A DNA stretch of 64,000 nt from Tiliqua scincoides (lineage: Eukaryota; Chordata; Lepidosauria; Squamata; Scincidae): the NCBI RefSeq assembly GCF_035046505.1, contig NC_089830.1, positions 18,239,088-18,303,087 on the forward strand, written 5' to 3'. Position 1 is the first letter of the stretch. Each line of letters opens with the position of its first letter. The notes under the pieces are model-generated. The model made no database searches, was not told the origin of the DNA, and saw only the letters and a program-made list of their open reading frames with translations. Made by a program: the position numbers and the translations under genes. This document shows, one piece after another, positions 1 through 10,235 of this stretch.

Positions 1-313
1 CTGTAGAGTCTTCCAGGGACATTGACTTGGAATGTGCATGAATGCTCAGCTTCACACACTGGGACGTACCTGTATCCCTAGTCAGAAGTGATGCATATTG
101 AGACGTGTATACATGGGAGCTCATGCAGACAGGACTCCAAAGGCATAGACTCAAACATTGTGTTCCTGACTCCCCTCTTTCAGGCATTCATCCGTATGCT
201 GAGCAAACACATGTGCAGGACTATATTGGCTCATCTATGTATGATAGTAGATGAGTCAATCAAATGAACAGGCTAAAATAGTCCAAAGCGTGGAAGATTC
301 AGTACAAATGAAA
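1..313. other. Single-copy sequence, nothing recognised
   Basis: I see no repeat ends, no LINE or SINE similarity and no codon-like signal. The short open frame that begins near its end runs into the GC-rich repeat that follows, and I take it as chance. Confidence 0.5.
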
Positions 314-774
314 CAGCCCAATCCTGAGATGCCCGGTGCCCAGTGGCACCAAAATGGTGACCGCTGTATTGTAAGCACGCTGGGCAACCTCTGGCATCGC
401 CCTGGGGGAAGGAGACATGTGGATAAAGGTGCAGGCTCTGCAATGGGGCTATTCAACTCTGTGCCAGCTATTTTGCCGGCCCTGTGTTGGGCCAGGTGGT
501 CTGATGCGGGGTTCTGAATCTACGCCAGTCCTGCCCCACTCCCCCCCACCCCACGGTCCGCTCCCCCTCCCCCTGCCCTAACTTCCTCTTGCCACCTGGA
601 GCCCGTCCCTTCCCCCAGGCGGCAGGCTTCTGGCTGGTGCTGGGCTTAGCGCAGACTGGCGCTGAGCTGGCACCAGTACAGACCTAGCACTGAATGTCGA
701 GGGCATGCCTTACAGCACATTTGTGATACTCGGAGCCAGCATAGGGCCGGTGCACAAAACTCAGGATTGGGCTT
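314..774. mobile_element. GC-rich repeat with inverted ends (CAGCCCAATCCTGAG type)
   Basis: It begins AGCCCAATCCTGAG and ends with the inverted complement CTCAGGATTGGGCT, a 14-bp terminal inverted repeat. Between them are phrases such as 'caatggggctattcaactctg' style text and a C-rich tract. Related modules lie near 7.45, 8.9, 9.74, 32.9, 33.75 and 51.9 kb. I see no clear target duplication, so the class is unresolved. It is probably a non-autonomous DNA transposon, and I see no coding potential. Confidence 0.5.
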
Positions 775-1088
775 TAAATCTTCAAATAGAGTCATCCCTG
801 GAAGGATATGGGCAGAGTGCAGGCCTGGGGCAACGCAACCAGTGCAGAACCCACCCACCCATTATGGCCATATATTGGTCATGAACTGTGGGGTCTGCAG
901 CAGCCACCCACGTGAATCAGCTTCAGGAACAGCCCCACGTAGCATGCATGAACCGATCCTGGAGGTTACCAAAGCGTGGACCACCTTGGCAAGATATCTG
1001 AAAAGGGATGCTCCCTCATAGCAACTGTGTTATTCCAGAGGTGTATCATCCTAGGTACTAAACAGATCCGCCTGATCGTCTGAAAGGC
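775..1088. other. Single-copy flank of LINE Z insertion
   Basis: No repeat is recognised here. The right edge carries the first copy of the 12-bp duplication (AACAAATGGACC) that brackets the LINE insertion. Confidence 0.45.
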
Positions 1089-1100
1089 AACAAATGGACC

Positions 1101-1835
1101 TGTTGGTTGGCAACCTTCAGTCTCGAAAGACTCTGGTATCGCGCTCTGAAAGGTGGTTCTGGAACAGCGTCTAGTGTGGCTGAAAAGGCCAATTCGGGAG
1201 TGACAATCCCTTCCACACTGGGAACAAGTGCAGTCTGTCCCTGGCCTGTCTCCCTGGCTATGGGCCTTCCTTCTTTGCCTCTTAGCCTCAGACTGTTGGC
1301 CAAGTGTCTCTTCAAACTGGGAAAGGCCATGCTGCACAGCCTGCCTCCAAGCGGGCCACTCAGAGGCCAGGGTTTCCCACTTGTTGAGGTCCACTCCTAA
1401 GGCCTTCAGATCCTTCTTGCAGATGTCCTTGTATCGCAGCTGTGGTCTACCTGTAGGGCGCTTTCCTTGCACGAGTTCTCCATAGAGGAGATCCTTTGGG
1501 ATCCGGCCATCATCCATTCTCACGACATGACCGAGCCAATGCAGGCGTCTCTGTTTCAGCAGTGCGTACATGCTAGGGATTCCAGCATGTTCCAGGACTG
1601 TGTTGTTTGGAACTTTGTCCTGCCAGGTGATGCCGAGAACGCGTTGGAGGCAGCGCATGTGGAAAGCGTTCAGTTTCCTCTCCTGTTGTGAGTGAAGAGT
1701 CCATGACTTGCTGCAGTACAGAAGTGTACACAGGACGCAAGCTCTGTAGACCTGGATCCTGGTATGTTCAGTCAGCTTCTTGTTGGACCAGACTCTCTTT
1801 GTGAGTCTGGAAAACGTGGTAGCTGCTTTACCAAA
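1101..1835 (-). mobile_element. LINE family Z, 5'-truncated, ORF2 C-terminus (longest copy)
   Basis: The minus strand reads about 240 uninterrupted residues of a LINE ORF2 C-terminus. In order they contain YRACVLCTLLY, SWTLHSQQERKLNAFHMRCL, GHVVRMDDGRIPKDLLYGEL, RYKDICKKDLKALGVD and a zinc finger C-SQ-C-x12-H-TRR-C. These parts follow the reverse transcriptase in such elements and probably act in nucleic-acid binding. The copy is 5' truncated and lies between perfect 12-bp duplications AACAAATGGACC (1089-1100 and 1836-1847), as target-primed insertion makes. The 3' end is the ~33-nt tail shared with the 5S SINEs. The codon at the expected stop is GAG, so the frame runs on into flanking DNA. 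The clade is uncertain: the very short 3' UTR recalls RTE, but a CR1/L2 relative is possible. Confidence 0.85.
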
Positions 1836-1847
1836 AACAAATGGACC

Positions 1848-2577
1848 ACCTGGGCAACATTCTAAGTGATTGTGGGCTGTGGAATAGGTCAAAGAACCCA
1901 GGGTGCAGGCTGGTATGAAACTTGCAGACTGGTTTCCCATTTGTGAGCACACAAAGCTAACTCAGACACCCCCTGGAGCTTAGTACGCTCCAGGCAGCTA
2001 CTGAAAAATGCAGAAGTGTGTGATTCAGAAACAAAATTTTAATGTCCAGTCGGGCCTTTGAACTCCTCTAGCTGTGTAATGCGTTCAAGGCAGCTGAGCA
2101 GGAATTGTGGCACAGAATGTAACCCTGCAACTATAGGGTGCAGGTTATGAGAGGTAGGAGAGTGATTCTCCATGGATATAATAGCACTTTGGGGGGCACT
2201 GCTGGCAGTTCAGTCTCTGAGAAATGTGGAGGTCACCACGTCTCCTAGTTTCTCAGCAATGCTTGGTAGTTTCTGGAAAATTCTAGCCTTTATACCCAAC
2301 CTGGGAAAATGGCACAGAGATATCTTTCCATCTGTCTGTCTGCAGAAGATAGTAGGGTTTTACCTGGGGCTAGAACGGAACAAGGAGAATGCAACCTGTG
2401 GTTGTTACAGTTGCAAAAAGCAGGACCAAGTTATGTCTAGCGTGTGCATAAAACTCAGTCACTTGACCAGCCTACAGACTAGTGAGTTGTATCCAATGGA
2501 CGTCATGACTCATGCGTCAGTCCTAATGAAATTAGTGGAACATGAGTTAGCCACAGTTAACTTGTCCCATTCACTTT
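1848..2577. other. Single-copy sequence, nothing recognised
   Basis: No repeat boundary, LINE similarity or exon-like frame was found. A 135-residue frame in the middle has low-complexity chance composition and matches nothing I know. Confidence 0.5.
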
Positions 2578-2911
2578 AGGGACACCTGGTTAAAGACACT
2601 GGACTGTCGGCTGGAAGGTCGGCAGCCCAGGAGTTTGAGACCCTGGTGCTGCGGAACAGGGTAGGCTCCTATTACTTGCCTCAGCTCCCGACAACCTAGC
2701 AGTTCGAAAGCATGTAAATGCAAATAGATAAATAGGTACCACTTAGGAGGGAAGGTAACAGCTTTCTGTGCACTTTGGCGCTTAGTCATGCTGGCCACAT
2801 GACCACGGAAGATGTCTTCGGACCATGCTGGCTCCCTTGGCTTGGAGACAAGATGAGCACTGCCCCCTAGAGTCAGACATGACTGTGCAGGGGAAGCTTT
2901 TACCTTTTACG
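2578..2911 (+). mobile_element. Sauria-type tRNA-derived SINE
   Basis: The head reads CTGGTTAAAGACACTGGACT and then GTCGGCTGGAAGGTCGGCAG, followed by a degenerate B box (GAGTTTGAGACC). This is the tRNA-derived promoter head known from squamate Sauria SINEs. The middle has the 'tcatgctggccacatgacc' phrase. The 3' end reads AGAGTCAGACATGACTG and closes with CTTTTACCTTTTAC, the BovB-like tail of that family. Sauria SINEs are known as squamate repeats mobilised by BovB LINEs, so this copy is the best taxonomic marker in the window. Its B box is decayed and the copy is probably old and silent. Confidence 0.8.
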
Positions 2912-3865
2912 GAATCCTGATGAACTTTATTTAGATACAATCCCAATGAGACCAGCTTTATTTCATTAAAATAGGACCTTCCACTGGTTCAAGATATGGC
3001 AAATAAGTTCTTGAGGGTGGCAGCCTGCAGGAGAAATTGCATTTCACGGATATTGGCTTTCATTTCTAGCGTTTGGCCCTAATTTGAGCACTGGTCAGAA
3101 GTCCAAAATCTATGGAGAAACATGACTGGAAAGAGTTTGGGGGAGTGCCACTTTCAGACCGGCGCCAATGCCGATTCTGATCCATTTTCCAAATGAAAAT
3201 TTCAGACCGCTGCTCTATATTCTTAATTGCGCTCAGGTAAAGGAACCTAAATTTCTGCCCGTCGCATTCAACTGCAGCTCAGCTTTGCAGTTCTGTTTCC
3301 ATGCTCAAGGTTCCCACCCCTTGTGAGCAATTTTACAAAACTTTATTTTAAGCAGCACATGCCCCAAAAGGACAAGATTGTGGGTGACCTCGAGAGACCT
3401 GGCGGAGATCCGTTCACCCTCGGGGGGGATTTTTGTGAATGTGTTTTCCCCTTTGGGATGATAGGAAATTTGAATATGAATCACCCAGGTTTCCTCATTC
3501 TTCTCTCAAGTCTCTGTCTGCTCATGTTGAGGAAGGCAACAAGGTTATGCCGCAGCTGAGAAGTTTCATCAACGGGGAGGCTTTAGCCAAGGTCTGTTTG
3601 GCAAGGGAGATGCCTTGGGACAGGTTTGGTTTGGCAAGCCGGTTTTCTAAAAATGCACCTGCTTCATTTGATAGCTATGTGTGGGGGCAGCAGGGGGGCA
3701 AAGGGACCCAAATCTCTTCATTTCCTGCTGCAGTATTGGGTAACCCCTGCTAAATGGGTAAGAGGCACTTTTTCAAGTGGCTGCTCCTTTTTTTAGCAGG
3801 GGGAGAGTAATTGGCCCACCTCACCCCAGCACTGTCTGTTCTGCTGGGATTCATTTGCATCTTTT
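2912..3865. other. Single-copy sequence, nothing recognised
   Basis: I see no recognisable repeats. Two overlapping open frames of about 78 and 104 codons near 3.3-3.75 kb share no recognisable domain and lack any splice context. I treat them as chance. Confidence 0.5.
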
Positions 3866-3966
3866 TAGATTGTGAGCCCTTTTGGGACAGGGAGCCATTT
3901 AGTTCTTTGATTTTTCTCTGTAAACCGCTTTGTGAACTTTTAGTTGAAAAGCGGTATATAAATACT

Positions 3967-3968
<2 letters not shown>
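3866..3968 (+). mobile_element. L2-like LINE 3' tail
   Basis: The text GATTGTGAGCCCTTTTGGGA, then ACAGGGAGCC, GTAAACCGCTTTGTGAAC and GAAAAGCGGTATATAAATAC matches the 3' UTR end common to reptile L2-type LINEs and the SINEs that use them. It runs straight into an AAT microsatellite, the usual 3' terminus. Only the last ~100 nt are present, and no coding part remains. Confidence 0.7.

Positions 3969-4012
<44 letters not shown>
3969..4012. repeat. (AAT)n microsatellite
   Basis: About 14 uninterrupted AAT units lie directly after the L2-like tail and probably grew from that tail. Confidence 0.95.
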
Positions 4013-4127
4013 GTCGGGGCGACAACTGGGGCAGAGAACACAGTGATTCTCTGGGCGCAAGTCTTTACGCATTGTCAGGGCATGGTTCAAGTGATGACAC
4101 TCGGAGAAAGGATGACTTAGGCAATCC

Positions 4128-4205
4128 TATGAGTGCGCACTCCTCCCGTTGAGCTCAATAGGACTCACTCCCGCATAAGCGTGCATAGAACTGTAGCCAA
4201 AGGCT
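4128..4205. repeat. Fragment of the palindromic 'caatcctatgcacacttact' repeat
   Basis: The fragment reads 'gagctcaataggactcact' and 'cataagcgtgcatagaactg'. This resembles half of a ~90-bp near-palindromic repeat seen more completely near 55.9 kb and in pieces near 5.1, 9.3, 19.4 and 27.5 kb. Confidence 0.4.
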
Positions 4206-4410
4206 CACTATGCATGCTTCAGTTCTGAACTAGCCTTCTACAGAGGGCATTCCAAAGTGGTGGCTTGGAAAGAGGCGAGGATTCTCTAATTTACCCTGAA
4301 ATATGGGAGCTTCTCCTCTTCCTCATAAGGAACTCCTACTGTTTCTTTCCTTCTCAAAAATAGCAGTAGGGGAAAAAAAAAAAACCTTTGGAGAGGGGAT
4401 CTAGGTGGTC

Positions 4411-4720
4411 AGCGGCGGAACTCCCATTCACTCTATGGGGCAAATGCCCCGGGCGCGAGCCTTATGTGCCTTTAGGACCCCGCAGAAGCCTCTCTGAGCT
4501 CCTGACGGGGTCAGAAACTGTGCTTCCGGTTTTCTGGAAGCAGTTTAAAGCATATGGGAAACTTCAGAAGGATTCCCCAATGTTTCCTGGAGTCGTGCAA
4601 GGCACTGTGTACTCCAGGTAAGGGTGGGATTTGCGCAGGGGGTGGCGACATCCTGCGGGGGGCACCATCGTGGACCTTTGCCCTGGGGCGCGGGGCTGGG
4701 GAGGTCTGCCACTGTATGTG
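4411..4720. mobile_element. hAT-like fragment with GGAAG hairpin
   Basis: It starts CAGCGGCGGAACTCCCATTC, a hAT-style end. Inside is a small hairpin, CTGTGCTTCC against GGAAGCAG, around an 8-nt loop, and later the phrase GGACCTTTGCCCTGGGGC. The same modules recur inverted at 41.95-42.23 kb and partly at 26.0 kb. The right end and a target duplication are not visible. Confidence 0.5.
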
Positions 4721-5514
4721 GTACCAGATGTTCAATAGTGACTGGATTTGCAGCTTCCCAAGTTTGACCCTCAGCAGTGCCAGCCCATTTGTGCAGACAT
4801 CTGCAATGGTTTGGATTGGCAGCAAATTGCGAGGGGTCTGGAGGGGGCAGCGGATTCGGGGTGCCTTTCGCCTTGAGTCTGCTGCTGCCCCCTCCCTTCA
4901 ATCTGCCAGCAATCCAAGCTGCACTGGTCTGCTTTGTGCCCACTTGAATGCAAAGAGATGGGATCAGATGGCATTCCAGGTCAAACCACCTCTGACCCTT
5001 AATGATACGATATCCTTTTTTCCCCAAACGGCATTTGACGTCATCTGGGCTGTTAATTCTCAACACATGTGGCACACAATGGGGCTTACTTCTGAGTAGG
5101 CGCACATAGTATTGCACTGCCGGGGACATTTTTGGTTTGACCCACTGACAATAGTCATAGTCAAATTTTCTCTGCCACAATACTTAATCTGGTTCCTTCC
5201 TTCCCCATTCTTGAGCCATTTATCTTGCAAATGCTTCTGGCACTTGGGAATGTCCTCATCACAGTTGTGGCATGCAGGGAATTGCTTTTACTTCAGACTT
5301 GCTCTGCTGTGCTGGAGAAAATGGATTTTTTTTTTCCCAACTTCCTTTTTTTAAAAAACTTTACTTCTTGCCAGGAGATGCTTCGTGTTATTCAGAAGGG
5401 GGGAAAAAAAAGTCAGTGTAACAGAACGGCTTCATTTCCTTATGTAATCCAGAGCAACATCTGCTTTCATCCAAAACTTCTGATCCTAGTTTGTCTGTTT
5501 TTGCTTTTCTCATT
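4721..5514. other. Mostly single-copy; short palindromic-repeat piece near 5.06-5.12 kb
   Basis: Within it 'aatggggcttacttctgagt' belongs to the same ~90-bp palindromic family as near 4.15 kb. Overlapping chance frames occur on both strands over 4.5-5.2 kb because stop codons are rare there. None shows a known domain. Confidence 0.45.
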
Positions 5515-5714
5515 TTTATTCTGCTCTTCCTCCAAGGAGCTCAGGATGGTATAGTTCCTCACCTCCTTTTGTCCTCACAACAACCCTGTGAGGTAGGTGA
5601 GACTGAGAGAGACAGGCCCAAGGTCACTTAGGAAGCTTCATGGCTGAGCGGGGAATTGAACCTGGGTCTTCCAAGTCTAAGTCCAACTCCCAAACCACTA
5701 CACCATCCTGGCTT
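5515..5714 (-). mobile_element. MIR-like (CORE-type) tRNA-derived SINE
   Basis: On the minus strand the head reads GCCAGGATGGTGTAGTGGTT and then a B box, GGTTCAATTCC. The body contains 'aagtgaccttgggcctg', 'tctcacctacctcacagg' and GGTTGTTGTGAGGAC. This order is the layout of MIR/CORE SINEs, known throughout amniotes. It is nearly full length but diverged. A shorter relative lies about 500 bp downstream on the same strand. Confidence 0.75.
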
Positions 5715-6191
5715 GTTTTACTCCGTACTTCTTCATGGTAACAGCTGGCATCTGAAATAGCCAGAGCCCTATTCAGTCATATTCAGTCATATTCATATAG
5801 GGAAGAGTGGTGGTGGTGGAAGATAATTAAATGGTCTCAGTAAGGAGCTGGGTCGGCCCAGGACATCCTGATATGCTCCTTACCCAATGGCGTGTCAGCT
5901 TTTGTTCTTCTCCTCCTCTAATATCCTAACTCATCCCTCCCTTCATCTCCACATTTTCTCTTCCTCACTCTTCCTCACTGGTCCTTTTCCAATCCAGGGA
6001 TGGATTGAGGAGGAGAAGCAGTGCAGACACGTAGGTAGACAGAGATGGGGGCTCCTACACCAATCTGCTGTGGGCTGGCCCTCATCAGGAGCCTCTTGGC
6101 CCAGCTCCATGCAAGCCATCTAATATATGGCCCAGTGGAAGTGGAACATATCTTAGTGATGGAGCACTTGTGTGCAGTGTTTTGTTATTTA
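5715..6191. other. Single-copy sequence with short direct repeat
   Basis: Only a tandem pair of TATTCAGTCA near 5.77 kb and a TGG run near 5.81 kb stand out. No gene signal is seen. Confidence 0.45.
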
Positions 6192-6344
6192 TTTTTTCAC
6201 ATTTTTAGACCACTCTTCCTCCGAGGAGCTCAAAGCGGTGTAGATGGTTCCCCTTTCCAAGAAAGTTTAATAGCTGAGTGGGGATTTGAACCTGTATATC
6301 CCAGGTCTAAGTCCAGCTCCTAAACCTGGACGTCATCCTGACTC
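6192..6344 (-). mobile_element. MIR-like SINE, internally deleted
   Basis: It shares CTTCCTCCGAGGAGCTCAAA, 'gagtggggatttgaacct' and 'aagtccagctcctaaacc' with the nearby MIR-like SINE. The central 'ctcacaacaaccctgtgag' block is missing. Confidence 0.65.
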
Positions 6345-7280
6345 TCCTTAGATTTCCCAGGAAATTCCAGGTCCAATTCCCAGCAGCTTTTGTCAAAGTT
6401 CTCAAGAAGCAGACCTGGAAAGCCGCTTGTCTGAAGAACTGCTGTCAGTCCAAGGAGACATCATTGGGTGGGTGACTCAAAGGTCTGACTTGGTACAAGG
6501 CAGCTTCCTATGCTCTCTGTGGTAGCAGGGAGGGACACTAATCTCATAGCAATTTTAACACACGATGGAAATTCTCAGAGAACTTTCAGATCAAGATGAT
6601 TGTGCTGTGGATCAGGAAATAATTCACAGTGCCGAATTCTTGAGAAAGGACTGAAGGCGTGGAAAGTCCCCTGTTTTCTTTGCGTGCATAAATCACAAAT
6701 TTTGTGCCTGTTTGCCAAAAGGGCGGAGAAGGGACCATTTGGGAGCGTAAATTATTGCATAATTGGTTGATGCTTTGTCTTTTGTCTCTTTTGTATTTTG
6801 ATGCACGCACATGTAACTTCTGCAGGAGATACAGTTACTTCCCTTTCCCTGGTTGACTGAGAAAAAAGAGATCAGCTCTGTGCAATCTCTATTGTTTGTT
6901 ATGAGCTGGACCACTTCTCTTCTCCTTCCTCAGATCTTGATGCTACCTTTGGCCATTTTTCTTCTTGGTGTTGCCTGCTTCTCAGTCCACCTGTTTGAGG
7001 ACATTGTGGCAGGCTGAAAGAGCTAAAGCATGACTGTCCCAGCTAATAGATAATAATGGCTGCCCTACCCATCTTCGGGTCAATGAAGAACTTTGGGTTT
7101 ATACAGGTGGTCGAAGCAGGATTGATCCAAAACCTCCTGGAGCTCGAGGCATTACACCAGCAATTTTTAACCACTGTGCGCTTTGGTATGCTGTGGGTCT
7201 GCAGATATGCTGTGGGAGTCTGGGGGAGGGACTGGCAGAGTCCTGCTCTGCCAGATCCTATCCTTTGTGTTGGACTGGTG
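6345..7280. other. Single-copy sequence, nothing recognised
   Basis: AT-balanced DNA with no repeat ends and no plausible exon. A few 70-codon frames are chance. Confidence 0.45.
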
Positions 7281-7414
7281 GTTGGCAACCTTCAGTCTCG
7301 AAAGACTATGGTATAAGCCTACAGCAACCGGTATTCCCAAGCGGTCTCCCATCCAAGTACTAACCAGGCCTGACCCTGCTTAGCTTCTAAGATCAGACAA
7401 GATCAGGCATGTGC
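7281..7414 (-). mobile_element. 5S rRNA-headed SINE
   Basis: On the minus strand it reads the 5S rRNA segment AAGCTAAGCAGGGTCAGGCC, TTAGTACTTGGATGGGAGAC, then GGTGCTGTAGGCTTATACC, then the LINE Z tail CTTTCGAGACTGAAGGTTGC. The 5S part keeps the Pol III type 1 internal control elements (A box, intermediate element, C box). The first ~12 nt of 5S are absent at the head. The copy is slightly diverged and no duplication is obvious. Confidence 0.85.
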
Positions 7415-7424
7415 TAGACTGAGA

Positions 7425-7605
7425 AACCCGATATGGACATTCTCTCGTCTGTGCTGGCAAAATAGCTGGTGCAGATTTGAGAAGCCCCATTGCAGGGCTT
7501 GGGGCTTTCCTTGGAGGAAGGGGATGAAAATGGAGCTACTGGATACAGCAGTTGCCCTTTGGGCAACCCAGTGGCCCCGCTGAGGATAGAATTGGGCTGT
7601 CAGTG
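7425..7605. mobile_element. Fragment of the CAGCCCAAT GC-rich repeat
   Basis: Phrases 'gctggcaaaatagctggtgc', 'gccccattgcagggctt' and a terminal AATTGGGCTG match modules of the GC-rich repeat at the start of the window. The left end is missing. Confidence 0.5.
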
Positions 7606-8318
7606 ATTTTCAAGGATGAGGCATTCTTCATAGCCACTATGCTCCTGGTTGACTACTCCTGGCCGTAAAAACCATTGGAAGCCACAGGGGACTTCCTCTT
7701 CCACTGATATCTTGACAACTCAGGTTCTAAAAGCAGACAGGTTTTGAGAGGCATATTTGGAACTCTTGGTAACATATTGTAGGACAATTAGGTTTTTTCT
7801 TTTTTTCGAGTATATCTTTAACCAGAAAACAAATACCTTCTTGGCATTTAAATGACTGGAGGGCAGACCAAAGGCATAGAAGAGTCATCAACAATAGACA
7901 GTGGGCCAATGATGATGGAGGCTCCCAAAGATATCCTTGACATGAAAATAGTTTGCCCTACAATCATGCACCTATTTTAAGTCAGTGAAAGATTGAAGTG
8001 TGTGTGTGTGAGTGGTATGTAGAAACATGACTCACTTCAGTCAGTCATGGAGGTATCACAATTGCCAATCTGTGAATGGGGAGCCCAGCTCACTTTCCTC
8101 ATCCTCACCCCCAGGGCTTCCAGCTCATTAAAGGTTCTGGTATTTGGGTGAAGCTTCAGAGTATTGGGAGGGGGGGTAGGCTGAGGAGAGAGGGAGCAGG
8201 GGGACTAAATTCCCATGTGGCCCAGGGCCCAGCCATGAGAGGGGGCCTGGATTATGGTAAAAAACAGTACAAAATATATTTGAGTACCTCAATCTCAGCC
8301 TATCCAAGGCTGCATTTC
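7606..8318. other. Single-copy sequence, nothing recognised
   Basis: A short GT run lies near 8.0 kb. A 110-codon frame over 8.08-8.41 kb crosses into the next transposon, so it is not a gene. Confidence 0.45.
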
Positions 8319-8326
8319 CCCTACAG

Positions 8327-8697
8327 CAATGGTTCCCAGCCTGGGCTACGTGTACCTCCAGGGGTAGTCACCAGGACCTTTAGGGGTACTTTTGAAAGAA
8401 CAGAATAATGGTGGGAAAAAGCAGATCTGTATTAGAATGCCTTGTGGGCCTGGCAAGGCAGGAAGGAAGGCAGTTAGCTGGCTGCAAAAGTCTGACCAAC
8501 TGATAGTTTCTGGTCATCAGTGTGCGTATTATAAGATATGGACCAGTTGTTGAAAACATGTAAATTTGAAATAGCAGCAGTATTCATTAACCGTATTAAT
8601 TACAAACATTTTGCTAATACGAGGGGAACAATTTATGGAAATGGGCTGCCAAGGGGTATGCAATTGGAAAAAAACAAAAAAACATTGGGAACCACTG
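8327..8697. mobile_element. Non-autonomous hAT transposon, 371 bp
   Basis: The ends CAATGGTTCCC and GGGAACCACTG are inverted complements with one mismatch. They are flanked by an exact 8-bp duplication, CCCTACAG, on each side (8319-8326 and 8698-8705). An 8-bp duplication and CAG..CTG ends define hAT elements. The interior is AT-rich and non-coding, so it would have depended on a transposase made elsewhere. Confidence 0.85.
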
Positions 8698-8739
8698 CCC
8701 TACAGCTTTAATCCACTTTCAATGCACTTCTATTCCCCT

Positions 8740-8762
8740 AATGCATTCTGGAGACTGTAGTT
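8740..8762 (-). promoter_or_regulatory. ZNF143-like motif
   Basis: The minus strand reads AACTACAGTCTCCAGAATGC, close to the known ZNF143/STAF consensus ACTACAATTCCCAGAATGC. It is isolated in otherwise unannotated sequence, and binding is untested. Confidence 0.35.
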
Positions 8763-8800
8763 CTCTCCAGGGGGAGGGAGGGCGGCAGACAGGCCCATGG

Positions 8801-8902
8801 GTAGACCAGACTCAGGAGGGGGGTGGAGGGGGGTAGACCAGACTCAGGAGGGGGGTGGAGCCAGGGGGGTGGAGCCAGGATCACAGGAGGGGGGTGGAGC
8901 CA
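8801..8902. repeat. G-rich minisatellite
   Basis: The unit 'gtagaccagactcaggagg' followed by GGGGTGGAG occurs twice, and GGGGTGGAGCCAG follows in three imperfect copies. Several runs of five or six G on the plus strand could form a G-quadruplex. Confidence 0.8.
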
Positions 8903-9135
8903 GATCCTGACTCTGCTCCCGAGTGGCCCAGACTAGTTCTGAGACGCTCAGATCTGCATCACCTCTTTAGGTGGCGCAGATCCAAGTAGCCCCATCCGGG
9001 CCACTCCCATGTTACCCAACGTAAGGGGAATTGATTCCCCTTGCCCCACCGCCACCGCAGCCAGTCCCAACCCTGGGATGCATAGCCAATTGACCTGCCT
9101 GTTCCAGTGCAGGGTAGGATTAGGCTGTAAATGTT
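8903..9135. mobile_element. GC-rich repeat module (AGCCCCAT/GGCGCAGATCC type)
   Basis: The phrase AGGTGGCGCAGATCCAAGTA followed by GCCCCAT is repeated near 33.79 kb, and the end 'gcagggtaggattaggctg' is the family's inverted end. No duplication is visible. Confidence 0.5.
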
Positions 9136-9230
9136 TTGTTCATAAAGCTTGATTATGACGTGGACTTTGTTACATAAAACAATTACACGGACTTTGTAGC
9201 ATAAAACAATGCATACTCTATAACAATCGA

Positions 9231-9231
<1 letters not shown>

Positions 9232-9261
<30 letters not shown>
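9232..9261. repeat. (GT)n microsatellite
   Basis: About 15 uninterrupted GT units. Confidence 0.95.
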
Positions 9262-9317
9262 TAAATATAGAAACACAACTGCTTATATATAGAAACACAA
9301 GCCACTGATTCACTTAC

Positions 9318-9405
9318 AACCCAATCCTAAGCATGTTTACTCAAAGTCCCATTGCGTTTGGTGGAGCTTATGCCCAGGAAAATGCGTATGGGATTGCAGC
9401 CTTAC
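9318..9405. repeat. Near-palindromic ~90-bp repeat
   Basis: It starts 'caatcctaagcatgtttact' and ends 'atgcgtatgggattgcagcc', so its ends are roughly inverted. Other copies lie at 27.5 and 55.9 kb. Confidence 0.5.
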
Positions 9406-9737
9406 TAGTGGATTTCAGGTTACTTACACAAGATGTAGAAAGTTAGAATCAGTTGCATGCCCAAATAACCACTTCCCTGATTACTAGGGGGAAAAAAAAA
9501 TACTGAATGAAAGATTTCATTATAAACCTTGCTACATGTATCCCTCCCCATCTGGGTGAGAGGCTAAGGGGAACCTGCAAAATGGGGCAAAAATGCTCAC
9601 CCGTTTAAAGTGAGGTAGAGGATATAGCCTTCACTCTGATTTGGCTTTGTGATGAAATCACATAGCCAACTCTGATCTACCGTTCACTGGTAACAATTAC
9701 AGGTCATGGCACCAAGCTGGCAAAATAATTGACTGGC

Positions 9738-10235
9738 AGCCCAATTCTGAGCTGCCCGGAGCTCCCAGACCCGGCGCCTCCATGGAGGACTGCTGCCGGA
9801 TCCAGCGCCTCCCGCGCTACCTCCCACAGGAGGCTCCTTGGGAGAAGGGGACGTTTGTTCCCTTCCCCCGAGTAAGGGAAGCAGCCCCGCATTGGAGCTA
9901 CTCACTTTAGCGCCGACCAAATGTCGGCGCTAAAGTAAAGGCGCTCGTGTAGGGTGAGCAGCCCTACCCAAGCATCTTGGATCCTGCGGAGCTCAGCTCC
10001 GCGGATCAGCCTCTCCCCCTCCCCCAACACGCCTACCCCACACCCCCGACCATGCCTCCCCCTCCCAGGAATGCCTCCCCCCTGCCCCCTGCCATGCCCC
10101 CGCCTCCCATTCTGCAGCCCGGCTGTCTGGTTCCGTGGAGCTGCGGAACCCAGGCGACCGCTGGGCGCTAGCCGGCGCCGGGCTAGCTCCGGCAGGAGTC
10201 CGGCAGTGAGCCCCGCAAACGTGCCTTACGGGTGC
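9738..10235. mobile_element. CpG-rich repeat of the CAGCCCAATTC family
   Basis: The left end CAGCCCAATTCTGAGCTGCC matches the family start near 0.3 and 51.9 kb. The rest is unusually GC- and CpG-rich for this window, with a perfect 14-bp hairpin and a second short one, GCGGAGCT against AGCTCCGC. Short open frames on both strands (PPP-rich) arise from the C runs. A CpG-island promoter is possible but less likely, since related modules recur elsewhere. Confidence 0.45.

Noticed and set aside
3750-4152. Poly-Leu and poly-Asn frames
   Set aside because: They are readings of the AAT microsatellite.
4511-5180. Overlapping frames up to 211 codons on both strands
   Set aside because: They overlap on both strands across GC-rich transposon text and match no known protein.
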